DNA of 64,000 nt from Congeria kusceri. Taxonomy: Eukaryota > Mollusca > Bivalvia > Myida > Dreissenidae. Shown here piece after piece: positions 33,180 to 47,000 of the stretch. Location: positions 56,054,681 to 56,118,680 of the forward strand of contig CM051025.1 in assembly GCA_027627225.1 (NCBI GenBank). Direction: 5' to 3'. Made by a program: the position numbers and the translations under genes. The notes under the pieces were generated by a model that ran no database searches, had not been told where the DNA came from, and worked only from the letters and a program-made list of their open reading frames with translations. Numbering within the stretch: the first letter of the stretch is position 1; each line of letters begins with the position of its first letter.

Positions 33180-33465
33180 ATTCCATAAAACAGTGTGAAG
33201 GAGGTGCTATCTTCATTGATAAGGCATAACGCTGAATAAGATGGGGTATAGAGTCGGAGTTAGGAAGACACCCTGTTTCACGACTCTGACGATCGGGAAT
33301 GGCTCTGAGAGGCATATGCTCAATCTGAACTTCGTGCAGCTGGATGATTTTGATGAGAACTTGATGGGTCAACCGATTCGCTCCACGATGTACAATGTTC
33401 ATTTTGTCGAACTAGGCTGTAAGGTCGAAAAACGCAATATACCGTTCATTGGAATATCTTTCAAT
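33180..33465 (-). pseudogene. LINE reverse-transcriptase fragment
   Basis: On the minus strand, AFFDLTA followed by a stop and FDK (about 33,450-33,405) corresponds to the catalytic FxDxxKAFD motif. After frame changes, LSEPFPIVRVVKQGVFLTPT and LYPILFSVM (about 33,330-33,205) match the conserved VKQGCVLxPTLF motif of LINE reverse transcriptases. At least two frameshifts and stops are present, so this is a dead fragment from a LINE unlike the one at 16.8-21.1 kb. The plus-strand frame over the same bases (33,241-33,477) is only its shadow. Confidence 0.72.
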
Positions 33466-33469
33466 GAGA

Positions 33470-36190
33470 ACGAATAGCATGTATGTGGTGTATCTGTTTG
33501 CTTTAAAGTCACTCAGTTCTCAGATGGACGGAACTGGGCATCAGGTACCAGTCTGTTTGCTTTGGTCTTTGGATGGATTATCTTTGTAAAAGATAGCAGA
33601 GTGAAATAGTTTAAATATGCAGTCTGACATTTTATACCAGATAAAGATGGGTGTGTAGCATAGATCTTGAGAGATTTTGCCTTGCTCCAACCAAGCAACA
33701 AAGTCCTCGTGGAGTGTTGCGTATTTATCTACCATTCATCCAACGTGGGAATCTATCTTCCGCAGCCTTGCTTCAAAAACATCCTATTACGTGTTAAGTT
33801 ATTTCTTCGAGACTAGTCAAAAAAAAATATATATCTCGTTCTAAAACTGGTTAACTAATAGCTTGTGCCGATTGTCACTGCATAGACTTATTCTTAAGGC
33901 ATGACGACGGTGCAAAGTGGTCGGGTTTCTCCCTGATTGTGACTTAAAATATTTCTGCCGAGTGACATATTTAAGCGGTATCAAAAACATTTCAGGACAT
34001 CTGGTGTAATCAAGCATAGACTGCAGGCTTGTACACCAATAATGAATGGATGTTGTTGTTGCAGTTGCAACCAACTCTTTTCCAAAGTTCGGCGTTTAAA
34101 CTTCCGATACGTTTGACACTGTCGTCAGAACTTCGATGTTCAGGAAACTGCTTAAGATTGAATACAACTTTTCTGCAGGCTGTCCTTGGAATGGATGGAT
34201 GTACACGGCAAACTTTACTATTTAATCTGACATTTCGTATGCAAAGAAGGGTGCTTCGGGCGTAAACAGTACAACTTGAAAATGTAATGCAGGGTGTGGA
34301 GTACTGTGACCACCCTTCACAAGTTTGACTTGAGTAGTGGTTAACGTGTCGAACTTTTTATCTCGGTGCCCTAAGTTTTAGCCACTGTGCATGCATTGTT
34401 TTTTTTCACTAATGGAATGATATATATTCGAATTGTAAACGAAATTGCATATCATGGCCTTCGTTTGCATTGAATAACAAGGTGCAGACATTTCGAAAAT
34501 GGTCAAAATTCTACCGCTTGATGGGAGAATACAAATGCTTACTAAATAACCTACCGATCTACAGAAAAGGCATTTATGTTGAACGTGGATTTTTGTCATC
34601 TTTTGAAATAACAACAGCGTCAGAAACCGATTTTCATTAAGGAACACTTCCAATTTTACAAACGGATCCGATTTGGGTGAATCTGTAAATGTCTACGCAG
34701 ATGCGCCCCGGAAATTGGCCGAATCCTTTAAATCCTCTAAATTCGGCACTTCCTTTCACAACACACAAACGAATGGTTTCGATTGTGTGGCTGGCAAATT
34801 GAACGAAATTTAATGTTAACAGGTGCCTTACGAATCTAATTTCAGAATCTAATTTCAATTGCAATAAATAGATACGTAACAAAACCTGACCACCAAACTG
34901 CAAGCTATGATAAACGTCTACAAAATCGTAGATATCAAGGCAAAGAAGCTGCGGAATGCAGTACTTAGTACCTCGAATTAGGGAAAGACTTAAACATGTA
35001 GTCTGTCAGCAATACACGGTGAAGACACATATCATTGAAACATGTTGCAAGATCACTGTATTCCATTTTCCTTATCAATGACTAAAACTGATCAAACATA
35101 TCTGAAAAGGTGCCAACCTACAATAAAGACATATAATGTAGATGTGCCATTTGATTTATATGTTCAGCAGAGTCCCTTGTGTCAAGCAAACACTTCGGGC
35201 AAAGCATTTGGAATGTTTGATTGAACAAAAATACTCAACTGTACTCGTTATTTATGTAAGTAGCAATGGCCAGAACAAGCAGACATTCATGGCCACCACA
35301 TGTGGAGGTGAAACAGATTGTCCTGCAGTTGTATACACAGTTTTATCATACTAATCGTATTGGTCGGATTGAAATATTATGTATTTAACTGTAACCTATA
35401 TTACAAAAAGAGCACGTGCTAAAGCTTTTAAGTGATTGTGATTATGGAATAAAGGAACTTAATAAAAATTAAACAATAGCTAGGGAGGAGTTTAAATGTT
35501 TATGTCAAAAACACTACTTCAAACGCGTGCCAACAATTGCAATACATTCTTCGAATATTGAACCATACGAAACATCGACAATATTATGCCTACATCAAAT
35601 ATTTAATTTGAATTGTCAATTTTGACATAATATCACTTCTACAAATACACAAATTGATCGAAATAGGAAGTTATTTCGGCTGTTGTACTGATCAGTTTGT
35701 TAATGCAGTATTGCACTACTTCACACGTATCATCACATCTACTAAGTGTGGATTTTGACATAAATGATATTAATTTGTTGTCAGTTTGATTCTTTATATT
35801 CCTACAGATACGCTATGTTAAGACCATGTAATTTATTGCTTACATAAACTTGGATTTAACTCTGTAAAACAGTCACATAGATCTAATTCCTTACGTTAGT
35901 AAAGATGTATCACATGGTTCGACCATGAACACTAAACAAGGCATTTACAAGAACTTATTCAGGTGAGCAGTATTGGGCAATCACGATACTCTTGTTCTGA
36001 ATATAGCGGCCAAAAGTCAAACGATCCGTTTATTTTATGCAATCAATATGCGTACTTGCTGTCCGAATATCGTGGACATGAAAAATCTTTCCTTATGGTA
36101 GTCGACTTACAACATTAATCATCACACATTTATTTGCAGCGGATTCTGTGTGTTGTTTTAATAAGCCACCAGCGCGTGGAGCAGTTTTCA
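33470..36190. other. No confident gene; decayed repeat scraps
   Basis: Patches with coding-like composition at 33,500-34,260 and 35,040-35,350 could be further decayed LINE or host fragments, but I cannot place them in a family. A GC-richer patch at 34,640-34,760 has the minus-strand motif TTTAAAGGATTCGGCCAATT. Nothing else stands out. Confidence 0.45.
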
Positions 36191-36233
36191 TGAACATCAA
36201 ATTTGACAGTTCCTGGTCAAGAACTGATGTTCA
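36191..36233. repeat. Nested stem-loop
   Basis: TGAACATCA (36,191-36,199) pairs exactly with TGATGTTCA (36,225-36,233), and TTGAC (36,203-36,207) pairs with GTCAA (36,216-36,220) inside the loop, so two stems can stack. Confidence 0.7.
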
Positions 36234-39200
36234 AATCCGAATGTTAGGTTAAGATAGGATCATTAAGGAGTTGGCCGTGCTAGTCTTCTTGATTAATAGT
36301 GTTTTAAACATAATAATTAGGCACATTCTGGGGTGGTTTGCTTTTTCGTTTCAAAAATTACAGTTAAAAACCACGATCTCTGATACAGGATGGTGTACTT
36401 AGTTCGGCAGGTGAAAAACTAATACTGTTAGTTTGTATTGCAATAATATATGACCATATGGACAATATCAGACACCGCACAAATTATCACGTTTCTACAA
36501 ACATTTACAAATATACAAAGGGCGGTGTATGCTGAAATTTCAAGATGGTACTGGGTGTTTCAGCCAATACTAGGATGTTGTGAGCTTTTTGAGCAGAAAA
36601 TTGCTATTTTGTCAGTAATTTACCCTGTGTTGTGCATTAATTTGAAGGTGGTATGCTCGGGCAAAACAACAATGCATGTTGATAACAGCTATTGACAAGT
36701 TGAGTCATATACAGGTAAATGGAGATTAATAAGAATGTGGTAATCATAATATTTGTGTACACTTGAAAGACTCTATACTTGCAGTACACTGTGGCCTAAC
36801 CACTCTTTTTTTCTATACCTTGTATATCCTTTGTGTATTTTAAACATTTGCTGTCAATATGAATACATGTTTATTTACCCCAAACTAGTGAAGCAATGCA
36901 GCATAGATTATACACTTCATTTTGTCTTTAATTATGTAATATTCATAGCATATAGATATCATAATGATCTTATGATACTTATACTTATATCTATAAACTA
37001 TTAGATTTTCTGATGTCTACAATTTTTGCAAAATAGATTGAACACATCTTCTATTGTATTCTATAATATATGACATTCTGTGTCAACAATTTAATATTCT
37101 TTATCATATGATATTATGTTTTTTAATTATTTTTCATAAGATATTATGCTTTTTAATTATTTCAATTTGTACTAACACATATAAAGAATACAAATGCTAC
37201 TAACATATTTCTGTACGGTATGGAGCAGGATGGCCTCGACTTGCGCATACCTATGGATGAGGTAAATAAACTTGTTCATCCCCCCCCCCAAAAAAAAAAG
37301 AAAGAATGTGTTAAGATCTCTTTCTATTACGATGGAAATAATTTAAAGACTCGACAAGAAATAGACATACGTCGGTCGAAATACTTGAAATACATTACAA
37401 GTTACTGAACGAATTTGAACATGACAAAACTGTGTTTGTTCATGTTTTGACACTAAAGCAACTTTGCCGTTCTGCAAAACAATTGTAGACATTAGAGACC
37501 GACATAATCTACCCACATTTCTAAAGCAGCTGCTTTGTCATTGCACAATATTATACCAATTATACTGTCGTTCGCACGGTTGTCTTATTTCTTACAGATT
37601 ACTTTGTTATTAACCACTTTTTTTGCAAGCCTTGTTGGAATCCAGAGAACAGCTTGCGTGTTTTCTAAAGCCGAACCTGGTCCAAACCAGATGAAAGAAG
37701 CCCTGAAAACATATATGGCAATTATGCCGACTCTTTGATGTTTGTTGCCCAACCGATCAGCCCCAAAAGATCAGAACACAAGATACGACTGGGGAGGCAT
37801 AATGTCTTGCCTAATGTTTCGTAGCTCTTTGGAAATATTATTTTGTTAATTTGAAAGGCTGTGGGCAGGATTATGAATGCCCTAAAACCATTGTTTGTTT
37901 TGACTCTTTGTTGTAATTTGGCACCATATCAAGGTTTTGGTAAGCAATTTCTTTAGAAATATTAGGTGCAAAGCAATTTGTGTGAAATTGATATTAAGGT
38001 TAATCAGTTTTTAAGTTTAAGACTATACACAATACGCTTTTTCGTAAAATATTTGCCTATACACTTTGTGCTGTAAGAAACTACATTGAGGCAACTGAAC
38101 AATCCATAACGAGGTATGGACACAAGTCTGTTAAATTTATGACATATCAAAAATGTTTTTGATTTATAACGAATATCATGTTTAGAAAATCTAGGTTGCC
38201 ATCATTATTGCGTCAGTTTTTATTTATTTTATACGAAGTGTGTGTGCTACGTTTTTGGTAAAGGTTGAAAGACGTATATAAAGTGTTTCTGAGGTGAATC
38301 AGTTGGTGATATTTTTGATATAATGATGAATAAATAAAAAAAGCATCCTTTGTGTTACCTCGAGGCTTTGTTTTCAATGACCAAACATGTTATCAAGAAC
38401 AAAAATGTATTTAAAAAAAACACATTGCATTATGTTTTTCATGTATAATGTGATTAAAGCTTGCACTTCAATATCTATATGTGTTGTTATTTTGCCATGA
38501 TATAAAATATCTCGATATGGATATATGTATTGTTTGACAATTCATCGTACGTTGTAGGTCGTCAAGACACGTGTGCTTTACGCAAATTCTCCAAAGAAGA
38601 TTACATAATTTGTAAAGGCTCGCAATGATGAATGCAGATACACATTTTATAAGATATTCTAATACATATGAAATTCCCATTATTTCTTTTTCGCTTACAT
38701 TCAAAGTCTTGTATTTTTGTTGTTTGTTTTGCTTTCACTGTTGTGTGGTGGTGGTATGTTTGTGTTGAGCTGTTTGAAATTGTACAAATATTCACAATAG
38801 ACTTTTTATACAGATGTCAGTGCACTATTCTGTGGACACCGTGTTCAAATGGTGAGGTTTATGTCAAGGTCACAACCATATTTGAAATCCACACCAAATC
38901 TGTTTAAAGATTAACGCACTTTGATTGTCTTTTGACTTTTAGGAACAACATGTCAATATTGTTATGGCGATTGTATTTTGCCTCAAATAACAAAACTTCT
39001 TTTATAAATTTGTGTAAACGATAAACGTTGTCCCAGGTATACGACCTACGTAACCTAATCAGGGTACGTTCGCATGTGATGTTATATCTGGGCTTCGTTG
39101 CACTTTTGAGTTGTTTTTAAGAGAATGCCCTTGAACACGTTGACTCCTGCAGAAGTATGTCAAACACATTTGTGAAATACATTTTAACTTAATAAAAATA

Positions 39201-40160
39201 AAAAATCATTTGTTTGAGAAACATATCATGATCAGGCCTGTGTCATGGAAAGCCACATATGAATTAAAATACAAGGGAAACCTAACTGAAAGATCGCAAT
39301 TAAGTAACAATACATGTACAACTTAATTGCATTATATTTTGTAGATTAGCGGTAGAATTTGTGATATCATGATTTGCAGCACTCTGTTTGCGGACGCATA
39401 CAAATGTTGTTATTACTATGTTTGTTAAACGAAGATGACTTTTATATGCTTAATTACATTATTCTATTCTCATTGTTTCATACTCGGAAGCCAGTAAACT
39501 GTATCTCATTATTGTACTATTTTTGTCTTAAATACATGTTAGACAGATTACATGCACGTGCTTGTTAAAATAATAGATATTGAAAATTGACGGTGGTCGA
39601 ACACAACACTGAAGGGATATGTCACTGATGCTTTACATCTTAAAACTTTAGAAACATTTAAAACCCTTAGAAAAACTTTTAGTTTTTGTAAACGTTCGTG
39701 TACAGATATATTTGGCTTAAGTAAAGATTACAGGAGACATCAATCAGGTATTCGAACAAAATCATTATGGTCACCTTGGCGTAATCAACACAATGATCAG
39801 GTATAAAAAATGAGCGGAATTAAAATTCCTCGTAATACGTTGGGATTGTAATTTTAAATCGGAAAACAATGACGGCGAGTTAACATTGCCTTAAATGACT
39901 AATATACAAATATTCCAACATTGATCGATTTAAAAATTATTTCACAGATTTTTCCTAATTGTATTCAAAGTTTTTGTTTCGTTTTTAATACGCACGACTG
40001 GCACTCGACTGGGTTATTGTTCTTAATATTGATATATTAAATCTTGCAGACCGTCTGGTCAGAATCGCTCCAGTTCATAATAGTTATATACAAGTGTTCG
40101 TATCCTGACCATCAATAGTTATTCTTTATAGCCTTCTCTTTTGTATTGCATCATATTTTG
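36234..40160. other. Gene-poor stretch
   Basis: About 3.9 kb of AT-rich DNA. A homopolymer pair of ten C then ten A sits at 37,280-37,299. The segment 37,740-37,880 (CAACCGATCAGC and following) is a diverged relative of the duplicated unit at 40.8 kb. A short open frame at 37,575-37,738 after an acceptor-like CTTACAG (ITLLLTTFFASLVG then KAEPGPNQMKEALK) has no recognisable family. No RNA genes were seen. Confidence 0.5.
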
Positions 40161-40283
40161 TAGTATTGTAAATCAAGCGATGTTGGAGACAGTCACGGGC
40201 CATGTAAATACACATTCGGTGTTGTTAATTCTATGTGTGGATGTATCGACCATTGAGAGCCAGAAGGCCCCATCTGTGCAAAA

Positions 40284-42192
40284 AACTGGTAGCACCTTTT
40301 AGGATTTAATGGAAGATAAGCACACTTTAACGTTTAAAGGTTTGTATGCATTTCGATAAATTGTATACATCAATTATCTCATATTGCACATATCTATGTT
40401 GCATCTCTAAATTTTTTATACATGTTTCAGAATTCACAACAGATTCAGCTTACTAACTGCAAACATTGCATTTTCGCATAATGGGTAACCAATACTCATA
40501 AATCGGTCTCACGATTGAAACGACATTGAAATGCACAGAACAAATCGCTTACAACAAAACCTTGCGTCTTTATTGTTTGTCCTTGAAATCGGTTTACGCG
40601 TCTAGCTGCCAGTTACCGACCGAACCTTAATTCTTTAGTACGTTTTTGTAACTGATCAAGTGAGGGATTGCGCCTCTCATCTGCAAATAATTCTAAAGTG
40701 CTTGGTCAATGGACACATTTTAAATTTAATTTATTCTCAAGGTAGAAATACTTTTTGCACAGCTTCCGTTTGCAGTTAAATCCGGTCCTCTCATTTGGAA
40801 CATTAATGAAATACAAGCTGGTCCATAAGCTGACGCGTCAGTGTCTGTTGTCTCAACCGATCAGCTCAGCAATATCAGAAACATGATATGACGTCTTGGG
40901 CTTTCTTGTGCAATGCCCCGTTGCTTTTTGGAAATATGCTTTTGTTAAACAGCCAGTTGTTGACAGATAATTCAATACCCTTTTCTAATTCCATATCGGT
41001 AGCTTCTCTGCGTGGGCTTTTGCCACACTAGCAAGTCTAAGGTACAAAAGGTTTTGTAGTTTCGAGTGCAAAGTGATTTGTGTAAATTACGTAAGTTGTC
41101 CAAAACTATTACCCCCACTGCGTTGAACAAATTCAACTTGATACAGGAATGTGGGTTAAAATCCAAATTGGTGGATTGAGATTACAGTGCGACACCATTA
41201 TAATGCGGTTATGAATATGCCAGGAGTTCAGAATTTCAAACTGGTAGCACCTTTAGGATTTAAGGGAAGATAAGCACACTTTAACGTTTAAAGGTTTGTA
41301 TGCATTTCGATAAATTGTATACATCAATTATCTCATATTGCACATATCTATGTTGCATCTCTAAATTTTTTAAACATGTTTCAGAATTCACAACAGATTC
41401 AGCTTACTAACTGCAAACATTGCATTTTCGCATAATGGGTAACCAATACTCATAAATCGGTCTCACGATTGAAACGACATTGAAATGCACAGAACAAATC
41501 GCTTACAACAAAACCTTGCGTCTTTATTGTTTGTCCTTGAAATCGGTTTACGCGTCTAGCTGCCAGTTACCGACCGAACCTTAATTCTTTAGTACGTTTT
41601 TGTAACTGATCAAGTGAGGGATTGCGCCTCTCATCTGCAAATAATTCTAAAGTGCTTGGTCAATGGACACATTTTAAATTTAATTTATTCTCAAGGTAGA
41701 AATACTTTTTGCACAGCTTCCGTTTGCAGTTAAATCCGGTCCTCTCATTTGGAACATTAATGAAATACAAGCTGGTCCATAAGCTGACGCGCCAGTGTCT
41801 GTTGTCTCAACCGATCAGCTCAGCAATATCAGAAACATGATATGACGTCTTGGGCTTTCTTGTGCAATGCCCCGTTGCTTTTTGGAAATATGCTTTTGTT
41901 AAACAGCCAGTTGTTGACAGATAATTCAATATTCTTTTCTAATTCCATATCGGTAGCTTCTCTGCGTGGGCTTTTGCCACACTAGCAAGTCTAAGGTACA
42001 AAAGGTTTTGTAGTTTCGAGTGCAAAGTGATTTGTGTAAATTACGTAAGTTGTCCAAAACTATTACCCCCACTGCGTTGAACAAATTCAACTTGATACAG
42101 GAATGTGGGTTAAAATCCAAATTGGTGGATTGAGATTACAGTGCGACACCATTATAATGCGGTTATGAATATGCCAGGAGTTCAGAATTTCA
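40284..42192. repeat. Recent 954-955-bp tandem duplication
   Basis: The unit from ACTGGTAGCACCTTT to ATGCCAGGAGTTCAGAATTTC is present twice head to tail (40,284-41,238 and 41,239-42,192). By eye the copies differ at only a few positions (TTTTAGG/TTTAGG, AATGG/AAGGG, TTTTTATAC/TTTTTAAAC, CGCGTCAG/CGCGCCAG, ATACCC/ATATTC). Each has a 64-codon minus-strand frame that is merely carried along. Such near identity means a recent duplication or an assembly artefact joining two haplotypes. Confidence 0.93.
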
Positions 42193-42774
42193 AAGTGTTA
42201 TTGTTGTTGTTTTTACCGCTCACAAGATCTAAATACAATTTTTAATAGGATCGCTGCCTATAATCTTTACCACTTACGATTTCATGTAACTATTTTTGCA
42301 ATAAATAAGTATGTCCTGAATCTTAACTGATATGCTAATCGTTGAAAATTTATATATATATATATGAAGACTTAAACATAGAGTTTTCAAAGAAGCAAAG
42401 GAAAATAAAGGTGTTTGAATACTTGTTTTCAGAATAATTTCAACTGCATTCAATGGAATCGCCGATTTATCAAATCAGCCATTGATGCGTATTATCTCAA
42501 TAAATCACATTAAATACGTTCGCAACAAAAAGAAAATAATTGGGTTAATTTATCCTTTTGCTTCATTTTTTCTTCATTGTATATAGGTTACAATATACTA
42601 ATTTCAACTAAAATGTCCATTCTAAAGAAATATTTTTAACAGTAAAAGTTCATAAAGCATATATAATAATCAAAAACACACTTTGCCATGTATTTCCAAA
42701 CAAATTTAGTTCAGAAATGATCCATTAAATATCTGCATTCTATTGATACGTTGTTTATTTATGTTTAAACGAAA
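42193..42774. other. Gene-free stretch with short TA run
   Basis: AT-rich; a small (TA)n run lies near 42,350-42,364. Nothing else is recognisable. Confidence 0.55.
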
Positions 42775-43700
42775 CAGGAAAAAGGCTACGCAGGTACCCT
42801 ATATGAAATCCAATATTCCCCAAACAAGATCGGTGAGCCATTCTTTTTAATAATGTTTTGGTGTAAATATACATTGGTGCATGTCTGTGCGAAATTTTAA
42901 GAAAATCTGTCGTTTGGAACAAAATATGCATTTGATAAAAATGAAGTTTCAGAAAGCATCATTAGTTCCCATTTGACACACTTAAATGTCCAGTCAAATT
43001 CATTATTTAAGCAGTACATGTAGGTAAAACGTTTTTATTATCAACATACACATGTATATTGCCAACAAAATAATGTACAAACATATCAGTTGAAAGAACC
43101 ATAACTTTGTTTGAAAAATAAATATCCTATATACTTGAAACATTGATAAAAATCCAAACTGAAAAAGGGGCTTCGACATGTACCGTATTCAAAACCCAAT
43201 ATTTCCGGAACAAGGCCGGTGACCCCTATTGTTTAAGTCTGTTTTAGTTTTAGTATACAATGACGCATGTATGTGGGATCTTTTAACAAAATCTGTCGTT
43301 TGGAACAAAATATATTCGTATATTTGATAAATTATTGATGTGTTCACAGGCAAATTTAATGCCAAATTCACCTCGTTAAGCGTCCATTACAAGTCATTTG
43401 GTAAATGATAACTGTAGATAAAGTGCGTTTTATCATTAAACTGCACTTGTACATTATCAAACGAAGCATTTAAAAAAGATGCATTTAAAAATCTCCATCT
43501 TTGTTTAAATATAAACGCTTTATATTATTCAACATTCTAAGTAACACAAATTTAAAAAAGGCTTCGACAGGTACCGTATTCAAATTCAATATTTCCGAAA
43601 AAAGGCCGGTGACCCCTATTTTTCAAGACTGTTTTAGTTTTAGGATACATTGATGCATGTTTGTGCCAAGTTTTAAGAAAATCTGTCTTTGGAAAAAAAT
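42775..43700. repeat. Diverged tandem triplicate, unit about 390 bp
   Basis: A block with GGTACCNTAT, CCAATATTYCC, AARATCGGTGA or AAGGCCGGTGACCCCTATT, GCATGTNTGTG and AAAATCTGTCGTTTGGAACA starts near 42,779, 43,161 and 43,556, giving periods of about 385-395 bp. The third copy is truncated. Confidence 0.82.
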
Positions 43701-44068
43701 TTGAAGGAAATTGTTGCGAAAGTCTTTAAAAGATAACTAGTCTAATACAACACGTATTATAAGATATTGTCCACATGTTACGGGAATCTTGTCGGTCTTT
43801 CGTCCACTGTTTCTTATATTATTGTAAACTGAGATATTGAAACATAACGCGGACTCAACTTGTTATTATGATATCATAATTATCTAAATTGTAATATTTA
43901 TTAAACAATACACTTTATTTTCTGTACAAACCGTTCTTTTTTTTTGAAATATCTATATTCTGTAGTCATTTAATTTGGCTCATTATTCAGTAAGGAATAT
44001 ACAAATACTGTGTTTGATATTTGCTTGTTATTATTTTAATAAAAAATCTTTCAAGAGATAACAATTTT
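43701..44068. other. Gene-free AT-rich stretch
   Basis: Nothing recognisable. Confidence 0.55.
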
Positions 44069-47000
44069 AAACAATGTGAGCGCCCAGAGTCTGAACCATT
44101 TTACAATACAAGTATCAAGAGTTAGTTACAATGTTAAACATGAGATTCAGGGGTGAGCATTCAGAGCAACATTGTACACATCGATGCTATATCTCATGTA
44201 CAACACAAGAGAATAGCAGGAGCGGAAAATATTGAACTAGAGGTACACGAGTATGTATCTTTAAATTACACACATACCAAAAGTGAGCAACATTACTCAA
44301 CACGAGATTCGAGAGGAAACGTTTTACAACAGCGAGAGCAATGTTGTACAACACGCGATACTTGTACATCGCGTGTTCCAAGAGTGAGCATCATTGTACA
44401 AAACAGTTTCAAAAAAAGCATTATTGCAATTGTTTGAATGATTATACAACAATTGTGCCGAGATTAAACAACACTGCCCAACACGTGTTACGATACTGAG
44501 CCAAGTTGTCCAACTCAAGTAGAAAAGTAGACAACATTGTACAGCACCAGTTTCAAGACAGAGCATCATTGTATTTCACTGTTCGCAAATTTTGTGCAGA
44601 AAGAGATTTAATAATGAGCAACACTAGTAGCACGAGTGCGCAACACTGTACACAACAAATAGCACTGAAGTGCAACATTCCACAAGACGTGAATCAAGAG
44701 GGAATCGCATTGTACAGCACGAGTTCCAGGAGTAAGCAACATTGTAGAAAACGTATTTCAAGTTTTAGTAACATTGTACAACACTTTTTTCAAGGTTTCA
44801 AGTGTAAGCACATTGTACAAAGTGAGTTTCAAGTTTTAGCAACCTTGTACAACACGGGTTTCAAGAATATGGAATGTTGTACAACATTATGTTCAGCAGT
44901 GAGCTGCATTATACATCATGAGATTCAATAGTGTGCAACGTGATTCAACACGTTTAAGGAGTGAGCTACATTCTCCAACGTGAGTTTCAGGAGTGAGCTA
45001 CATTGTCCAATACGAGTTTCAGGAGTGAGCTACATTGTCCAATACGAGTTTCAGGAGTGAGCTACATTGTCCAACACGAGTTTCAGGAGTGAGCTACATT
45101 GTCCAATACGAGTTTCAGGAGTGAGCTACATTGTCCAATACGAGTTTCAGGAGTGAGCTACATTGTCCAATACGAGTTTCAGGAGTGAGCTACATTGTCC
45201 AATACGAGTTTCAGGAGTGAGCTACATTGTCCAATACGAGTTTCAGGAGTGAGCTACATTGTCCAACACGAGTTTCAGGAGTGAGCTACATTGTCCAATA
45301 CGAGTTTCAGGAGTGAGCTACATTGTCCAATAACAGTTTCAGGAGTGAGCTACATTGTCCAATACGAGTTTCAGGAGTGAGCTACATTGTCCAACACGAG
45401 TTTCAGGAGTGAGCTACATTGTCCAATACGAGTTTCAGGAGTGAGCTACATTGTCCAATACGAGTTTCAGGAGTGAGCTACATTGTCCAATACGAGTTTC
45501 AGGAGTGAGCTACATTGTCCAATACGAGTTTCAGGAGTGAGCTACATTGTACAATATGAATATCTAGAGTGGGCAACGTTGTACAACACGAGTTTTGACA
45601 GCGAACAACATTTCACAACATGTGTTTCAAGAGTGAGCATCGCTCTATAATATGAGTTTCAAGAATGAGCAACGGTAGGCAACAGGAGTTTCAAGTGTGC
45701 GAATCGTTGTACTACACGTGTGTTAAGAGTGAGAAACGTTGTACTACACGGGTTTTAAGAGTGAGCAACGTTGTGCAGCGGTAGTTTCAAGAGTGAGAAA
45801 CGTTGTGCACAGAAGGTACAAGAGTGAGAAACGTTTAACTACACGGGTTTTAACAGTGAGCAACGTTGTACTACACGGGTTTTAAGATAGAGCACGGCTG
45901 TACAACACGAGATTTAAGAGTGAGAAACGTTGCACGACACGGGTTTAGAGAGCGAACAACGTTGTACAACATGAGTTTGAAGAGTGAGCATCGCTCTACA
46001 ACATGAGTTTGAAGAGTGAGCATCGCTCTACAACATGAGTTTCAAGAGTGAGCATCGCTCTACAACATGAGTTTCAAGAGTGAACATCGCTCTAAAACAG
46101 GAGTTTTAAGAGTGAGAAACGTTGTATTAGGCGGGTTTTAAGAGGGAGCATCGCTGTACAAAACGAGGTTCAATAGTGAGCAACGTTGTTCAACAGGAGT
46201 TTCAAGAGTGAGAAACGTTTTGCAACAGGCGTTTTAAGAGCTAGCAACGTTGTGCAACAGGCGTTTCAAGAATGAGGAACGTTGTGCAACTGGAGTTTCA
46301 CGAGTGAGAAAATATGTGCAACAGGAGTTTCAAGAATGAGGAACGTTGTGCTACAGGAATTTTAAGAGTTAGCAACGTTGTGCAACTGGAGTTTCAAGAG
46401 TGAGAAACGTTGTGCAACAGGAGTTTTAAGAGTCAGCAACGTTGAATGAGGAACGTTGTGCAACAGGAGTTTCAAGAATGAGGAACGTTGTGCAACAGGA
46501 GTTTTAAGAGTTAGCAATGTTGTGCAACAGGAGTTTTAAGAGTTAGCAACGTTGTGCAACTGGAGTTTCAAGAGTGAGAAACGTTGTGCAACATGAGGTT
46601 TTAGAGTTAGCAACGTTGTGCAACTGGAGTTTCAAGAGTGAGAAACGTTGTGCAACAGGAGTTTTAAGAGTAAGCAACGTTGAATGAGGAACGTTGTGCA
46701 ACAGGAGTTTCAAGAATGAGGAACGTTGTGCAACAGGAGTTTTAAGAGTTGCAACGTTGTGCAACTGGAGTTTCAAGAGTGAGAAACGTTGTACAACAGG
46801 ACTTTTAAGAGTTAGCAACGTTGAATGAGGAACGTTGTGCAACAGGAGTTTCAAGAATGAGGAAGGTTGTGCAACTGGAGTTTTAAGAGTTAGCAACGTT
46901 GTGCAACAGGAGTTTCAAGAATGAGGAACGTTGTGCAACTGGAGTTTCACGAGTGAGAAAATATGTGCAACAGGAGTTTCAAGAATGAGGAACGTTGTGC

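Noticed and set aside
33241..33477. 78-codon plus-strand frame
   Set aside because: It is the shadow of a LINE reverse-transcriptase fragment encoded on the minus strand.
40972..42120. Two nearly identical 64-codon minus-strand frames
   Set aside because: Identity comes from the 954-bp tandem duplication itself, which gives no evidence of selection on the protein.
46543..46896. Minus-strand open frame of 117 codons rich in Leu, Lys and Thr (and similar ones to 51,351)
   Set aside because: These frames follow the minisatellite unit, appear wherever the unit lacks stops, and have no start or domain support.
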